Source: Cucurbitaria berberidis CBS 394.84 (taxonomy: Eukaryota > Ascomycota > Dothideomycetes > Pleosporales > Cucurbitariaceae). Taken from it: a stretch of 64,000 nt of DNA. The notes beneath the pieces are model-generated. The model worked only from the letters and a program-made list of their open reading frames with translations. It was not told the origin of the DNA and ran no database searches. This document shows positions 43,633-54,891 of this stretch, one piece after another; within the stretch, counting starts at the first letter, position 1, and each line of letters begins with the position of its first letter. The stretch covers positions 1,922,001 through 1,986,000 of the forward strand of contig NW_024468936.1 in the NCBI RefSeq assembly GCF_010015615.1, read 5' to 3'. The position numbers and the translations under genes are program-made.

Positions 43633-44045
43633 TCTAGTGAGAAGGCTACTACTGTAGCCTAGGAGGAAATAGCCCTCTAGTATACTGTAACACGTACCTG
43701 TAGCCGCCTCCTATAGCCGTACTATATTATCTTCAGATGCTAACGCAACTAGCTGTCTATCTAGTAAGAGGGCTACTATTATAGCTTCTAAGGAATAGCC
43801 CTCTAGCGTACTACGATATATCCCTGCCGCTGCCTCCTATAGCTATACTATATTATCCTAGGATCCTAACGCGACTAGCTACCTGTCTAAGAGGATTTTC
43901 AAAGCGACTACGCCTTAGTTGAGCTATCGCTGGTTCTGTGAAAGTACTTTGAGTGCGGAGATGTTTGTGATTACATTGATTTAGCTACCTGTCTAGCAAG
44001 AAGGCACCGCCGTAGATTCTGAGGAATGGCCCTCCAGCGTGCTGC
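43633..44045 (+). repeat. Imperfect tandem repeats, about 128-bp unit
   Basis: Units start with CTAGTRAGARGGCTACT and contain ATAGCCCTCTAG, CCTCCTATAGC and ACTATATTATC. Copies begin at 43633 and 43761 (period 128). A third begins near 43884 but is interrupted after 'CTGTCTAAGAGG' by the dispersed element (43888-43955). A partial, diverged unit resumes near 43985 (CTGTCTAGCAAGAAGG ... GGCCCTCCAGCG). Many differences between units are transitions. Confidence 0.8.
43888..43955 (-). repeat. 68-bp dispersed repeat, copy B
   Basis: Reverse complement of 24057-24124 with about three mismatches (two of them transitions). It sits inside the tandem repeat array, where it appears to break a repeat unit, so insertion after the array formed is likely. 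It may be the end of a transposable element; no full-length element is in the window. Confidence 0.75.
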
Positions 44046-44380
44046 GTGTGCTATAGAGGTGGAGTAGAAAGGGAAACGAGCGTGACGGAAAAGAAATGGA
44101 GTATTGATGACGACGCGGAGTTGAATGCTACGGCTGCACATTACTTGGGAAAAACATCCCCGGCCACGGAGAACAGCTCAAAAGTTTCGAAAGCTGCAGG
44201 AAGACCGCGTCTTACCATGACTCGCGTCTTGATGGACGGAGATGTCGTTACGAACAACAGTACTGCACCGCCGTCGACAAGGTCGAATTCCCGCAGTATG
44301 CATACCTCGAGTCTGCAGTATCAGGGCTCTGCAGCATGGTCACGGGATATACATAGCTCGAATACTTCCACGTTGCCCCC

Positions 44381-45190
44381 ATGGCCAGTCCGGATCTGGA
44401 CAAGCCTCTGCCGCCGCCGCCACCTCCGCCTTTTCGGTCAGCCCCAAGGAGGCCTCCTCTAGTTGGCTCTCCAAAAACGGCGAGCATCGAGCGCGAAGAG
44501 AAATCGCTGTCGCTTCTAGCTCTTGACACGCGAGGTCTGGTGCTTGAATGCCTCGGAAGACTGTCGCCAACTATCGCGAAAACATCAACAAGATTTGATC
44601 GACGAGTGTCTTGAGAGGGTGCCTCCAAGCCCAACCACATTCGTGGACATTGTCCATCACGACGGCAGTGATGATGACGACGACGACCGACGACGAAGAA
44701 GATGATGATGATGATAGCATACAGCCCTGCCTCGCACCATCCACACATTCTCAGTCTTCATCATCTTCCGAAGACACCCTCCCGCCGTCCCTCCATCCAG
44801 GTCTACTGCCATCCCCACCAATCTGCAGAAGTTTCTCTTTTGCACCCCCTCCCAAACCACGCTTCTTCACCTCCAAACGAGATAACCCCTCTCTCAGAAT
44901 ATCGTCACCGCTAACACCACCCTATCACATATCTTCCACGCCAAATCTACCGCCTTTGATCAAGCGCTAACCCGCACCGCCGCGTGGAACAGATTGGCTG
45001 CAACAATGGGATCGTCTCCATGCACTGACAGGGACACAGGGGTTTGGACTGAGGAAAGCTGAGAAGAGGGAGGAGCGGAAGAGTAAGCTCAGGGAGATCT
45101 TAGGGAGTGCGGACTCTGTTTCAGTGATGCTATTACCTGGTGCTAAAGTGCGTTCAGACCCAGTACCCACGCGATCATTCATGTGGCTAC
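44381..45190 (+). pseudogene. Broken gene for a low-complexity protein
   Basis: Coding-like segments follow each other in different frames. From ATG 44381: MASPDLDKPLPPPPPPPF, then APRRPPLVGSPKTASIEREE. From about 44530: a second frame with HQQDLIDECLERVPPSPTTF and an Asp run. The run is continued after one extra C near 44690 in a third frame (EEDDDDDSIQPCL). That frame reads SFAPPPKPRFFTSKRDNPS, meets a TAA at 44968, and continues WLQQWDRLHALTGTQGFGLR, then KAEKREERKSKLREILGSA. Splicing can explain none of the switches convincingly. I infer one ancestral reading frame with at least two indels and a stop. No family recognised. Confidence 0.55.
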
Positions 45191-46914
45191 GGCTGTTCTT
45201 CGTCCGTCTCTTCCCCTTTATACTTCACACGTTCTCCGTACCTTGCTGCTTTCTGTTTCGACGCGACCACTTAGAGCGCTTGAAAAGAATACTCCAGGCA
45301 CTGGCGATAGGGCTGCACACAAACATGAGCATAGACATATCCTTCCTATCCAAGATCAAGTCGCTTAGTCTCTGATTGGCGCTTGGGAATGACATATGGC
45401 TCCGTTTGGATATTGGCACGACGTTTCATTAGGAATACGCTGTGAGATCACTTTAACCGCGATGATCATGTTGCGGCAGATGAAGCTACCTGTAGTACCG
45501 GCATTCCATCCCAGTGGGGAATGCTTATTGCTGATTGTTGGGGTGAGGCTTCTGGGGTGCAGTTGTAGGGTGCCCGTGCACAGGCCGTGATGCTGCTGGA
45601 CAAGGTAAGCGCTTCAGCGATGACCCGATGTTTAATCTAATTTGTACCGACCCTGACCATTCGGGAAGTAAGAAGGAGAGGTTGGCGCGGGGCGTTGCGG
45701 GGCGAAAGCTTGAGCGGTCTTGACTCATGAATCCGGCTTACTACACCTTAGCGAGTAATACCTGACTCAGCGCTAAACTCAACCTCAGCGTGATCTACTA
45801 GCATTCCGTCGATAGTTTGCGCATACGCAGCCCGAATGTTTTGACTTGAGAGAAAACGCGTCACTACACAGCGGAGCTAGTAAGCTAAGTGATCGAATTT
45901 GGGGTGTTCAGACGAGGATCGTGACCAAAATGGACACGACGGTCTGTTCAGTCAAGCCTGAGGACGACAAACTGCACCTTGTCGAAATGGAAAATGAACC
46001 TGCTTCCAGTAGCAAGTGCAGTATTTGTGGGACCAAGGCGCAGCATCAGGCAACGCTGCCGAAAAGTTGGTGATATTGATGATCGGCACCTGTCCTTCAA
46101 TATCATGCTTGTGCGACTTCAAGGCTGACTCTGATCGTCAAGTCTTGATTGCATAGTGGTAGACGATGGATATGGTGATGTCCGGTGATATTGGTGAACA
46201 CCGATGATCGGTAATTGTCTTCCGATGTCATGCTTGTGCGATTTTGAGATCGATACAGATCGTCAAGTCTCAATCGGTAGGCGTTGGGTAACGTCTGATG
46301 ATTTGAGAATGCACTGAGTGATTCCGCCACAGGTCGTGTTGTCCAAAACACTTCTACATTCTGAAGTAGCTCAGCCCGGCATCAATGTCGACATGTCGTG
46401 ATGTTAAGTTTGCTCTTAGATCATGCCTTTCAGTTCACTGGTTTATTCATTCTGTACACTGTCAGCATAAGTGGGTTTCCACTCGTACGGCATCGACGCG
46501 GGTGGATCACCACACTGAATGCAGGGGAATTGACTAACGTCTCCATAATCTCACACCGATTGTTAGATATCTGACTGTACTACTATCGTGTGCACGTATT
46601 AGCATGAGGCCCTGAGATGATTCCCATGAATCAGAAGAAGACTGCAAATGAAGCAGTATTGTGCTGACTGTGCCTGCAAGGTAACGATGTGACAACATCT
46701 TGCTGCAAATGAGGGGAGTTCTGTGATGGTTGTCGCTGCAGGGTAATGATTTAAGGACAAGTTTGACTCTGTAAGATGTATAAAGCTCTTCGTTTTCCCG
46801 TTGTCGCTCAGGTTTTCCACTACGAAGCACAGAATCACTCTGCTGTACACCAGAAGCATTACCATTACACCTACTTTGCTCTCTTCTCACGATCTATAAC
46901 CCCCAACTGTTACG
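45191..46914. other. 1.7 kb without a supported gene
   Basis: Short frames only. Contains the 125-bp tandem duplication at 46078-46327 and the promoter of the EF-hand protein gene (AACGATCTATAACCC-like leader just upstream of 46915). Confidence 0.45.
46078..46327 (+). repeat. Tandem duplication, about 125-bp unit, two diverged copies
   Basis: Copies start GATGATCGG at 46078 and 46203 and share TCATGCTTGTGCGA and GATCGTCAAGTCT at the same spacing; in between they differ by many transitions. It is an old local duplication in non-coding sequence. Confidence 0.75.
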
Positions 46915-47379
46915 ATGTTGTACTTATCCTGGATCGCATGCGTTACCGCCATCATTCCCTTGGCTACTGCCGTGTGCTGCCAGGGACCGACGACTGGCTC
47001 GTGCGGCGATGGCACGAATGGTACACCATGCTGCGCACACGGAAAATGCAACATATTCTGCTGCAACTGTGATGGCGGCTGTCGAGGCCGCTCGATGAAG
47101 CGGGACCTTCCACTTGGACTGGCTGAACGTTCAGACTCCATCAAGACATCTTTCATGGAAGCTGATACGGAAGGTGCGGGCAGTATCACTGTGGACCGCT
47201 ACCTGGAGTATATGGGGGTAACTGGAGACAACGAGGTATGGGTCAAGTGGTTTGAGAAGTAAGTGCTAAAGTTCTTTCTTAACATATTTTCCATTATATG
47301 CGGAATGTACTGACGTTGAACAAAATAAAGGCACGACACGAACAAGGATGGCGTCATCACTATCGACGAAGCTGTTTAA
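46915..47379 (+). CDS. Secreted cysteine-rich protein with C-terminal EF-hand
   Basis: Two exons (46915-47258, 47331-47379) give 130 residues. The N-terminus MLYLSWIACVTAIIPLATA is a signal peptide. Next is a Cys-rich region of about 35 residues with ten cysteines in CC, C, CC, C, CC, C, C order (VCCQGP...PCCAHGKC...FCCNCDGGC), followed by RSMKRD, a possible processing site. The C-terminal half holds a degenerate EF-hand (EADTEGAGSITVDRYLEYMG) and, across the intron, a canonical 12-residue calcium loop DTNKDGVITIDE. Splicing is required to complete that loop and reaches a stop two residues later. The combination suggests a secreted calcium-binding Cys-rich protein, possibly an effector or cell-wall protein; the function is unknown. 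Confidence 0.72.
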
Positions 47380-47655
47380 GTCTATCAGCGCATGGAAGCG
47401 CAATTCTAGCCAGGAATGCTGTTGTGGTAGAGAGAAGATAGCGTAATCGAGAGACGCTCAAATATACGCACCTCGAAAAAGGGAGACGTACGACACTCAT
47501 TTACACAACCCGAACACTTATATGCACAATACATTCATTCTTGCATCAAGCACACATTCCCTAAGAGGTGTTATACACTCTACTACAATTCCTTTTCGTT
47601 TCGTAGTGCTGGCATAGGTAGAGTAGTATCGTAGGCCACTAGATTAATGCCACGT

Positions 47656-48290
47656 CTACTCCAAATCAATAACCTCAACCGGACCCTTGCTCTTACCGCG
47701 TTTCGACTTCCCACCCATCCCCAAAAAAATATCCCTAACCCACCCCAACGCCTCCCTCATCCCCTCCGTCGGCCCCCCCAACTCCCCAATCTCCTTCACC
47801 AAGCGCTCAGCCTGGAACCCACCAGTCTTTCGAATCGCCACTTTCGTGCGTCCAAACAGGACGAGCATGCTCTTGACGTTTCGGTAAGGATCGTCCGAGT
47901 CAGCAATGGGATTCTCGATGTCGAGCATGAGTTTTGCGAGGAAGAAGGTAAGGAGGTCGGACTGTGCTACGAACTTTATAAAGCTTGTTCGGAGGAGGAT
48001 TTGGAATGGGGGAGGGTGGGACTGGACGCACGATGCGCTGGTAGTGCTCGATCCACTTTATTCGAGTTTCGAATTTGACGGGTAGTCTCTTGTGTTCGTT
48101 CGTGTTGAGCTGTAAGGTCTGTTTGTTGCTCCTTGCGGTCTTGCATTTGGGCTTGAAGCTAGAAAATGTCAGTGAGTATCCTTTTGGCGTTGCAATGGCC
48201 TCATTTTTGGCATCACTAGAGCGTAAATCATGGAGGTAGTTGTTTAGCTTCCAAATCTCGTAATAGAGGCGTCTAAACGCTTCCTCTTTG
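47656..48290 (-). CDS. Hypothetical protein, frame disrupted
   Basis: The C-terminal part is well supported on the minus strand: TSFIKFVAQSDLLTFFLAKL, MLDIENPIADSDDPYRNVKS, then VLFGRTKVAIRKTGGFQ and a basic end KSKRGKSKGPVEVIDLE stopping at 47656. Upstream coding-like sequence (EIWKLNNYLHDLRSS, NEHKRLPVKFETRIKWIEHY) is in another frame; the two meet in a C-rich stretch near 48000-48020, which points to a one-base shift there. The 5' end abuts the truncated rhodopsin-family pseudogene at about 48288. No family recognised. It may be a truncated and frameshifted gene. Confidence 0.45.
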
Positions 48291-49185
48291 CCTTTTCTAT
48301 ACGTAGGCGCGATGCCCATGTTGCAGATAGCGATAGTCATCGGTTCAGGTATTGCAACGATATTTGCAACCATCTTCCAGTGCGTGCCGCTCGAGCGGCC
48401 GTGGAACAAGGCCATCAATGGGACATGCATCGATAGTTCAAAGTTCTGGTTAGCAAACGCGGTGCTAAACATGGCGACAGATGTGGTAGTGTTGGCACTG
48501 CCAATCCGCTAAGTTCTCAAGCTGCAGCTAAAGATGCAAGAAAAGATTATGCTATATGGCGTCTTTTTGCTCGGTGGATTGTAAGTTTTCCTGTCTGCCA
48601 CACCCATCATGACCACCTCTAACCAACTCCCCTAGTGTCACAATAACTTCAATCCTCCGCGTCACCGTCGTTGCCAATAGCGTCCGTAATCAAAAGGACC
48701 AAATCTGGAACTTCATCCAGCGCGGAATCTGGAATTTGGTCGAAGCGAACCTAGGAATTATCTGCGCGTGCCTTCCCATGCTAAAGCAATTGGCAAAACT
48801 CTTGTTTCTATCCATGTCCAGCGCCTCCAAAGCGAGTCGGTCGACAGGCCATACGAACGGAAGCACAAAGCGAGACCTTCCGATAATCAGAAATCGACAA
48901 AAGTTTGACCTCGACGATACGATCAATGACAGAGATATACGCACAGATGTCTACATGCATAGATGCAAGACTGACAGCGATGATGCGTGGGCGTGTGGCA
49001 AATTGTATCAGATGAACTCTCTCCCGTATAAAGGTGCATCCCACGATGGGCGTAAAAGCGACGAAACGCACATTATGTCAGCAAAGGGCATGGAAAGCGG
49101 TCATAGTCAGGGTAGTGTGGTGAGCGTGGATATATTTATGGCCGGGCCGTTAGATCGGGATCTAGGCATCACGAAGAAGCTTTAA
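48288..49185 (+). pseudogene. 5'-truncated rhodopsin-domain membrane protein pseudogene
   Basis: Starts abruptly in mid-protein at YVGAMPMLQIAIVIGSGIAT, a helix of the SAT4/PTH11-like rhodopsin family, and continues CVPLERPWNKAINGTCID, FWLANAVLNMATDVVVLALP, then a TAA at 48510-48512 where relatives have Glu (IR-stop-VLKLQ). After a normal intron (about 48580-48635) it reads VTITSILRVTVVANSV, GIWNLVEANLGIICACLPML and a polar tail to a stop at 49185. The first helices are absent; minus-strand sequence of another gene lies there instead. It is therefore a truncated copy with an internal stop. The gene at 2797-4070 is of the same superfamily, but sequence similarity between the two is low, so it is not a recent duplicate of that gene. 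Confidence 0.72.
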
Positions 49186-49688
49186 GACGAAGCTACCAGT
49201 TAGAGGATTAGGGCCAAGATTCAAATGGGAATTATGCGGTGGTCTGAAAGAAAGTATAACTGTTTGATGGGTCTGGACCACAAAAGGTGGGCTGGGTGAC
49301 AGCCTGTCGCGCGGCTGATACGATCCGAAATCCTTCTCCTCGTCCTTAGTTGTGTTGTTTTATTACCGCCGTATTTGGGTGGAATTGTGGTGCTGAGCGG
49401 TGCGGTTTGCGGGCACCTCAGTACCCCCAGAAAGACATGTCTGTCTAGTCTAGCATATTGTCCGGCTCTTCTTCAGCTATGCGAAAAGGTTAGTACGATG
49501 CGCTGACAGCTCCCGGATGTTATAGTCAATTGTAAAGTCATTAATCAATACACCACGTGAGGCCACTTTGTGAAATCGTTGCGAAGTAGACATTCATGGG
49601 TATAATAAACAAAAAAGCCTGAAGAGTACGAAATATGTACCCTGAACCATCAGTGGAGACTGAACGCTGCCTTAGAATAGAAGATATG
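49186..49688. other. Convergent intergenic region
   Basis: 3' sides of the pseudogene and the nitrate transporter gene. Nothing recognised. Confidence 0.5.
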
Positions 49689-51429
49689 CTAACGACCGCC
49701 GATCTGACCCTTGGGCAGAGGCTTGACCCACATGAAAGCCGTGTTGAGGACAATGATTATTATACCTATGATCCAGAAAGCGTGGGCATAGTTGGTCTTG
49801 TTGTAGCGGAAGATTATGGCAAAGATGATACCGCCGAGGTTGCCAGCAGCGCCGACGAGACCGGAGAGTATACCTTGAGCAGGGTTAGCAATGAAATTGA
49901 GCGAGACGAGAGTGGCAGTGCAGCTTACCATTAGCATGGGGGTGGATATGAGGGACAAGCGCAAAATTGGCGCCATTGCCGGCCTCAAGGAAGATAGCCA
50001 TAACGGCAATGAGGCCAATCATCTCATGGAGGTTATGAGGATCGAGCTTGCCGATGACGATGAGGAAGATGCCAGACATTACACCAACGAAGTGAATCCA
50101 GAACTTCTTTGCCCATAGGTTGTGGTTGGTCCACTTGTAGATCAGGTCGCCGATGAAGCCACCGAGCGGACGAGTAATGACGTTGAGGAGGCCGAACATG
50201 GCTGCCCATCGACCGGACGTTGTTTGACCGAGGTGGGGAAAGTTCTTGAGATAGTAGGCGCCGAGGATGGAGTTGATGGCGAGTTCACCACCGAAGGAGC
50301 AGACGTATCCAGCGCAGAGCATAAGCGTTTGGAGCGAAAACATGACCTTCAGGGCTTCCTTGGGCGTTGGCTTGACGATGACTTCGTGCTGGAACTCGTC
50401 GATGATCTGGACGTCGCCGGAAGCGGTCTCGACATCCGTGGGAGAGCTGGCTCGCTTCTTCTCGTCGTGTGATGAGAGTGACGTAGCAGTTGTGTTTGTA
50501 GGCTTATCAGCAAGACCTCCTGAAGTAGAGACGACTGCCGCATGAGAATGGTGACCGACAGGGACGGCAGCAGCGCGGTCCGACCAATGGCCAGTGGGGG
50601 TATCGTCGGTAAGAAGGAGCAATCCCGTCGCGACAGCAGTGATGAGGATGAACGGAACGATGAACGAGACCCGCCAGGCGACATGCGAGGTCAAACCTTG
50701 ATCTTTCTTCAAAGAGTCGTAGATGGCAGGCATGACGAAGCTGCAACCAGTAAGACAGGGGTACAAATAGCAGATAGGCAGAGAAGTACTTACTAGGTAA
50801 TACCGCCTCCAGAGTTACCCCAACCACCGACTAAGGCATTAGCGGTGCCGACGATATTCTTGTCGTAAAATCCGGTTGTCCAGACCTGGCAGGGAACAAA
50901 TGTACCACCGAGGATACCGACGAAGAATCGAATAAAGTATAGCCCCATGGCATTCTTTGCAGTGCCAGCCATAGCAGTTGGAATAGCACCCATGAAGAGG
51001 AGAGCCGCAAAAGTCTTGCGTGGCCCGAAGTGATCGCACATTGGACCAGCGATGAAGCGAACCAGCAGTGTCGCAGTGAGAGCAATGATGTTGGAGTTGG
51101 CAATCTGATTCTGGGAAAGATGCATATCGGCCTTGATGCTCTTGCTTAGCTATAGACGGGTTAGTCGCGATCATGTGAGAGCGGCGTCAAATGCGGGTAG
51201 CCATACCAGAGGCGGGAACGCGTACCTGCACAGCGTAAGCAATTGTGGGATGGAGATTATTGTGGAGAACAACTTACCATGACCAGAACGCGATGAAGAA
51301 GCCCAGGTACGAGAAGAAGAACACCCGTCCATACTTGTTGACGGGGTTGAAGACGGGGATCGACTTCGCCTTCTTATTGTAAGGGTTGATTTCTGGTGCA
51401 GACCAGAGCATGTTGAACGAGAAGCCCAT
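49689..51429 (-). CDS. crnA: Nitrate transporter, MFS nitrate/nitrite porter family
   Basis: Five exons (51429-51278, 51225-51207, 51149-50794, 50740-49929, 49873-49689) give 507 residues with every junction in frame; Aspergillus CrnA/NrtA has the same length. It imports nitrate with protons across the plasma membrane. Visible marks are the N-terminal KAKSIPVFNPVNKYGRVFFF, helix 1 SYLGFFIAFWSWYAFPPL, RFIAGPMCDHFGPRKTF (substrate-site Arg and MFS loop motif) and the nitrate signature GGWGNSGGGITYFVMP. The second half has VCSFGGELAINSILG, NVITRPLGGFIGD and GLVGAAGNLGGIIFAIIFR, again a G-G-W/N nitrate signature. The central loop of about 90 residues is polar as in CrnA. GATA-type HGATAR motifs lie upstream on either strand at 51710-51715 and near 51957 and 52019, compatible with AreA control. 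The nitrate and nitrite reductase genes, clustered with crnA in Aspergillus, are not in this window. Confidence 0.95.
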
Positions 51430-54400
51430 CTTGGAAATCCGGCAGGAGTTGCTGCAGACTTTCTGTAGAATACAAGGGTGTCTTGTAGAGCAGCGCAGCG
51501 ACAGAGGAGGAGAGATTGGTTGCTGACTATCCGACTGGATACGGAACCAAAGGTTATATAGATTGCTTCACAAAGCCCATAAACGGTACTTCCGCGGTAT
51601 AGCACAGTGATTCACGACTAGGCTGCGACAAGGATAGACCGCGGGTGGTTCCCCAGACCAAGTGAGATCAGAGTTCTCCGGCCTGGATTGGGCACTGTTG
51701 GCGTTTTCGTTATCTATGTTGGCGTGCAGCACATCCCCAGTCAGGGCAGCGGAGAAGGGACTCTACCGACCACAAAAGTAATGCGCCTCCGATCAGCGCC
51801 GTGGCGTCGGGCTCGTCTCCACAGGCTGTCGCAGCAAATGGTAGAGCATTATTGTCAGCGTGAGGTGTGAAAGGGGCGGGTCAACATGATGTGGAGGTCG
51901 TGGTTCGTCCAAGTGAGGTTTGCCGTGGGGTGGTGGGGACCGGGAAAGGCGTTCTCTTATCTCTTGGCGGGAGCCAGCCGAGACTAGGGACTCTATAGTT
52001 ATCTCCAACAAGGATTCCTTATCAGACCGTTTGAAGATAATATGAACTGAGCTTTTCCGCGGTCGCGCTGACAGTTCGACTGTGTCGCCAAATCCCAGCT
52101 CCTAACGTCCCTACTATTCCTAGTTGCACCGGCAAATGCAGCTTCGTGGCGTCGACCAGACCATCTGAAACGCCATCCAACAGCGTTCGGCAGTCAGAGC
52201 GAAGAGTCGGAGATCGATTATAGCTTTTTGCTTTTGTGTTCTGGAGATGAGACTGATGGTCTTGCGACGGTGTTGTCGACGGCGACCACATATGCGCCGT
52301 CAGCACTTGTCGATAAGCATAGCACCAGCATGGTAGTACTACCAAACAAACGGTCTCGGCTCGTTGCACAGGTTCCTCACGATCTCAAGGTCTGCCTTGA
52401 TCGTATTTCGAGTTGTCGATCAATGCCCATCCCAAGGAAGATTACTGGTGAGACGCCCCCAGACCAATCAGGTACGGCGACAGTGCCTTATCTCGCATGA
52501 CATTGGCAGCTTGCATCCTTGTATATATTCTGGTGCCTTCGCAAATCGATCGTTATGGGAATAAATGTGATTTGAAAAAGTATATCATCTCGCCAATGTC
52601 TGGATTTCGCCAGTCGTCATCGATACTCCTGAGAGCTCCGCCATCGAACTTTTTACGCCATGGCTACCTCGAGTTTGGGGTTAACCTAGAGATAGACTTC
52701 CAATCTGACAAATGGCTTTACTCCGCGGCGATAGTGTGCGTGGCTGGCACAGATCTCGCTTGTTGCATGTGAGTGAAGGTTGAGTGTCGCGACATCGGAC
52801 CATTTTCCGGAGAAGCGTACGCAACGATTGGATTTGTGGGTCGTAATGGCATCGGAACATATCTCCGCTGAGATCCTGAAAGCATGATTGCTGTGGAGCT
52901 TCTATCGTTCTCGCGTGATGTTGGGAATCGGTCAGTGTCGAGTTTGAAGGAAGGAAGATGTCGTCTAACCAACACTGACACCTTATCTACAAGATGTTGA
53001 GCGAGGTTTGAAAAGAAGGCTGGTCAGTCTCCCGTACAGCACGATATATTGGTGTCAAACAGAAGGGAGTAGCGTCGAGGTCCTTGGCGTTTCAAGGTGG
53101 AGCAATCCAGGTAGGGCTGCCAATTCACCCACAAAGAGTTTTCCGCAGTCCCGCATCATCTGGAAATCTCAGCAACACAGTGCGCCGCAGCTCAGACGAA
53201 AGCAGACGCATGAGCCGAGGACTCGTCCTGGGGATATCGAAACATCGCAGACACCACCTCTCCGGAATCCATGCTGCATAAACCATAGCTCCCAGCAGGT
53301 AGCACAGTCTGAGGCCTAGGTAGTATTCAAGCTCGTCCTCTGATCATATTCCCCTAAAACCTATGGCAGAGTACCATGGACTGTGAGCAGCAACGACGAG
53401 AGGTGCGCCCATCGAAGAAGCGTCGATGTATCAGTTCGAGACAATCGTGCCAGCCTAGGTATTCTGATCAGTAAGTCGGGAGCATATCAACCTTTCTACA
53501 TCACTCGCTATGAGCGAGAAGGTGCGACAACTACACGCAATGGTCAGCGACACCCGAACAGCCAGAGAGATATGTCCTACGTGTATGAAAGAGAAGAAAC
53601 TCTAGTGGAGACGAAGCTATATGAGCAACAACCACATACGTGCTCTAGCGGCACTGTAGCCATTGCAAACAAGAGGTGAGACCCAAGTTATAGCGAGCAA
53701 CCTCGTTGTAGGTACCTGAATGAACAAGGCGACGGAACGCGAGTGACTCCAAGTTTGATCGCTACATGCTTCCAAAATTAGCTTTTGACTGAAACTCGAA
53801 GTTTTTGGATGAAGCTACACGCGTACTCACCTCAATGTTGAAGCAGTACACCCCCTTCGTCTTGAGACTGCATCATACCCTCGGTTCACCACCCATCAAC
53901 GTCCATCTTACTTCCAGTCCAGACGGGGAGAGAAAGAGATAGATGAGCGCGCAACGCAGTGAACTAACCTAACTCATCCCATCTCATCTCATCAACAAGT
54001 TCGTCCACCGCATTGATATGTAACTCAGTCTTCCACTTGCAGATTCACCATCATCTTCAACGGCCTTTCCCCGCAACAGGCTCACAGCCAGGAGACCCTC
54101 TTTTCCATCGTACGCACGGCCCCGTATCGACTATTTCCGCGGGCAAGGCACCTCTAGCGTCCAGCTTAAGAGGCTAGCGGCTTGGCCACGTGCGTGCAGT
54201 TCCCAGATACCTATATACTTCAACTGTTCCGCGAATCCAACGCAGTGGTTTCCTATGCCAACTTTCCGTTCAATGAAATGAACACCATGAAAACAGTGAC
54301 ATCGCAGCAAATTCTGATGCGACTATAGAGCGCTTGGTCGAAAAATGTCAGAACGGGTAGTTTCATTTCTCGAACGCATGAGGGGTGGAACGCGTCCTGA

Positions 54401-54891
54401 ATTTGTCCCATTGCTCGTCACCTTTATATTTTTCCGTACAACGTCAATCCAGCCATCCATCTATGCTCTAGGCCACGCCAGGCATAGAATTCTTTGTTCG
54501 CATCGCAAAGCACTAACGATCAACCCCTCCAGTTCATCCAGCGCGCAGTAACAACATGACGACTTTGGTGCGGAGAACTTGGATTGCAAATACCCAACTC
54601 GGATACCGCCCTCGGTACGCTTAACAATGATACCGTATTCAAAAGCAAGTCAAGGACTGCGGGAGTAGGAGTAATAATAGACAAGGAAAAAGGTTACATG
54701 GGCGCAATACTGATGGCATGGCCATTGTTGCGTAAATGGAAATGTCAGACGACAAGGAGAGATGTGGGAGGACGGGCGCGGACCTCAACGGGCGCAACGT
54801 GATCGACGACGTTGACCGGGATGCCGGGCCTGTTCTCTTTTGAGAAGAGAGGCTTCGAAGGAAAGGGTCGCCTCGGCGATGTATAACATAT
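51430..54891. other. 3.4 kb without a recognisable gene
   Basis: Promoter side of the nitrate transporter, then a long stretch with only short frames (52228-52500 +, 52718-52981 -, 53008-53319 +, 53383-53679 +) in which I see no motif, signal peptide or consistent splice structure. No transposon ends or long repeats were recognised. It is the longest unexplained stretch of the window. Confidence 0.4.

Noticed and set aside
45846..46073. 75-codon frame with two CxxC-like pairs near its end
   Set aside because: Too short and without a promoter, signal peptide or further zinc ligands.
53383..53679. Possible Zn2Cys6 fragment in the gap left of PKA
   Set aside because: Basic residues and scattered cysteines occur, but the spacing does not fit and the frame is broken.
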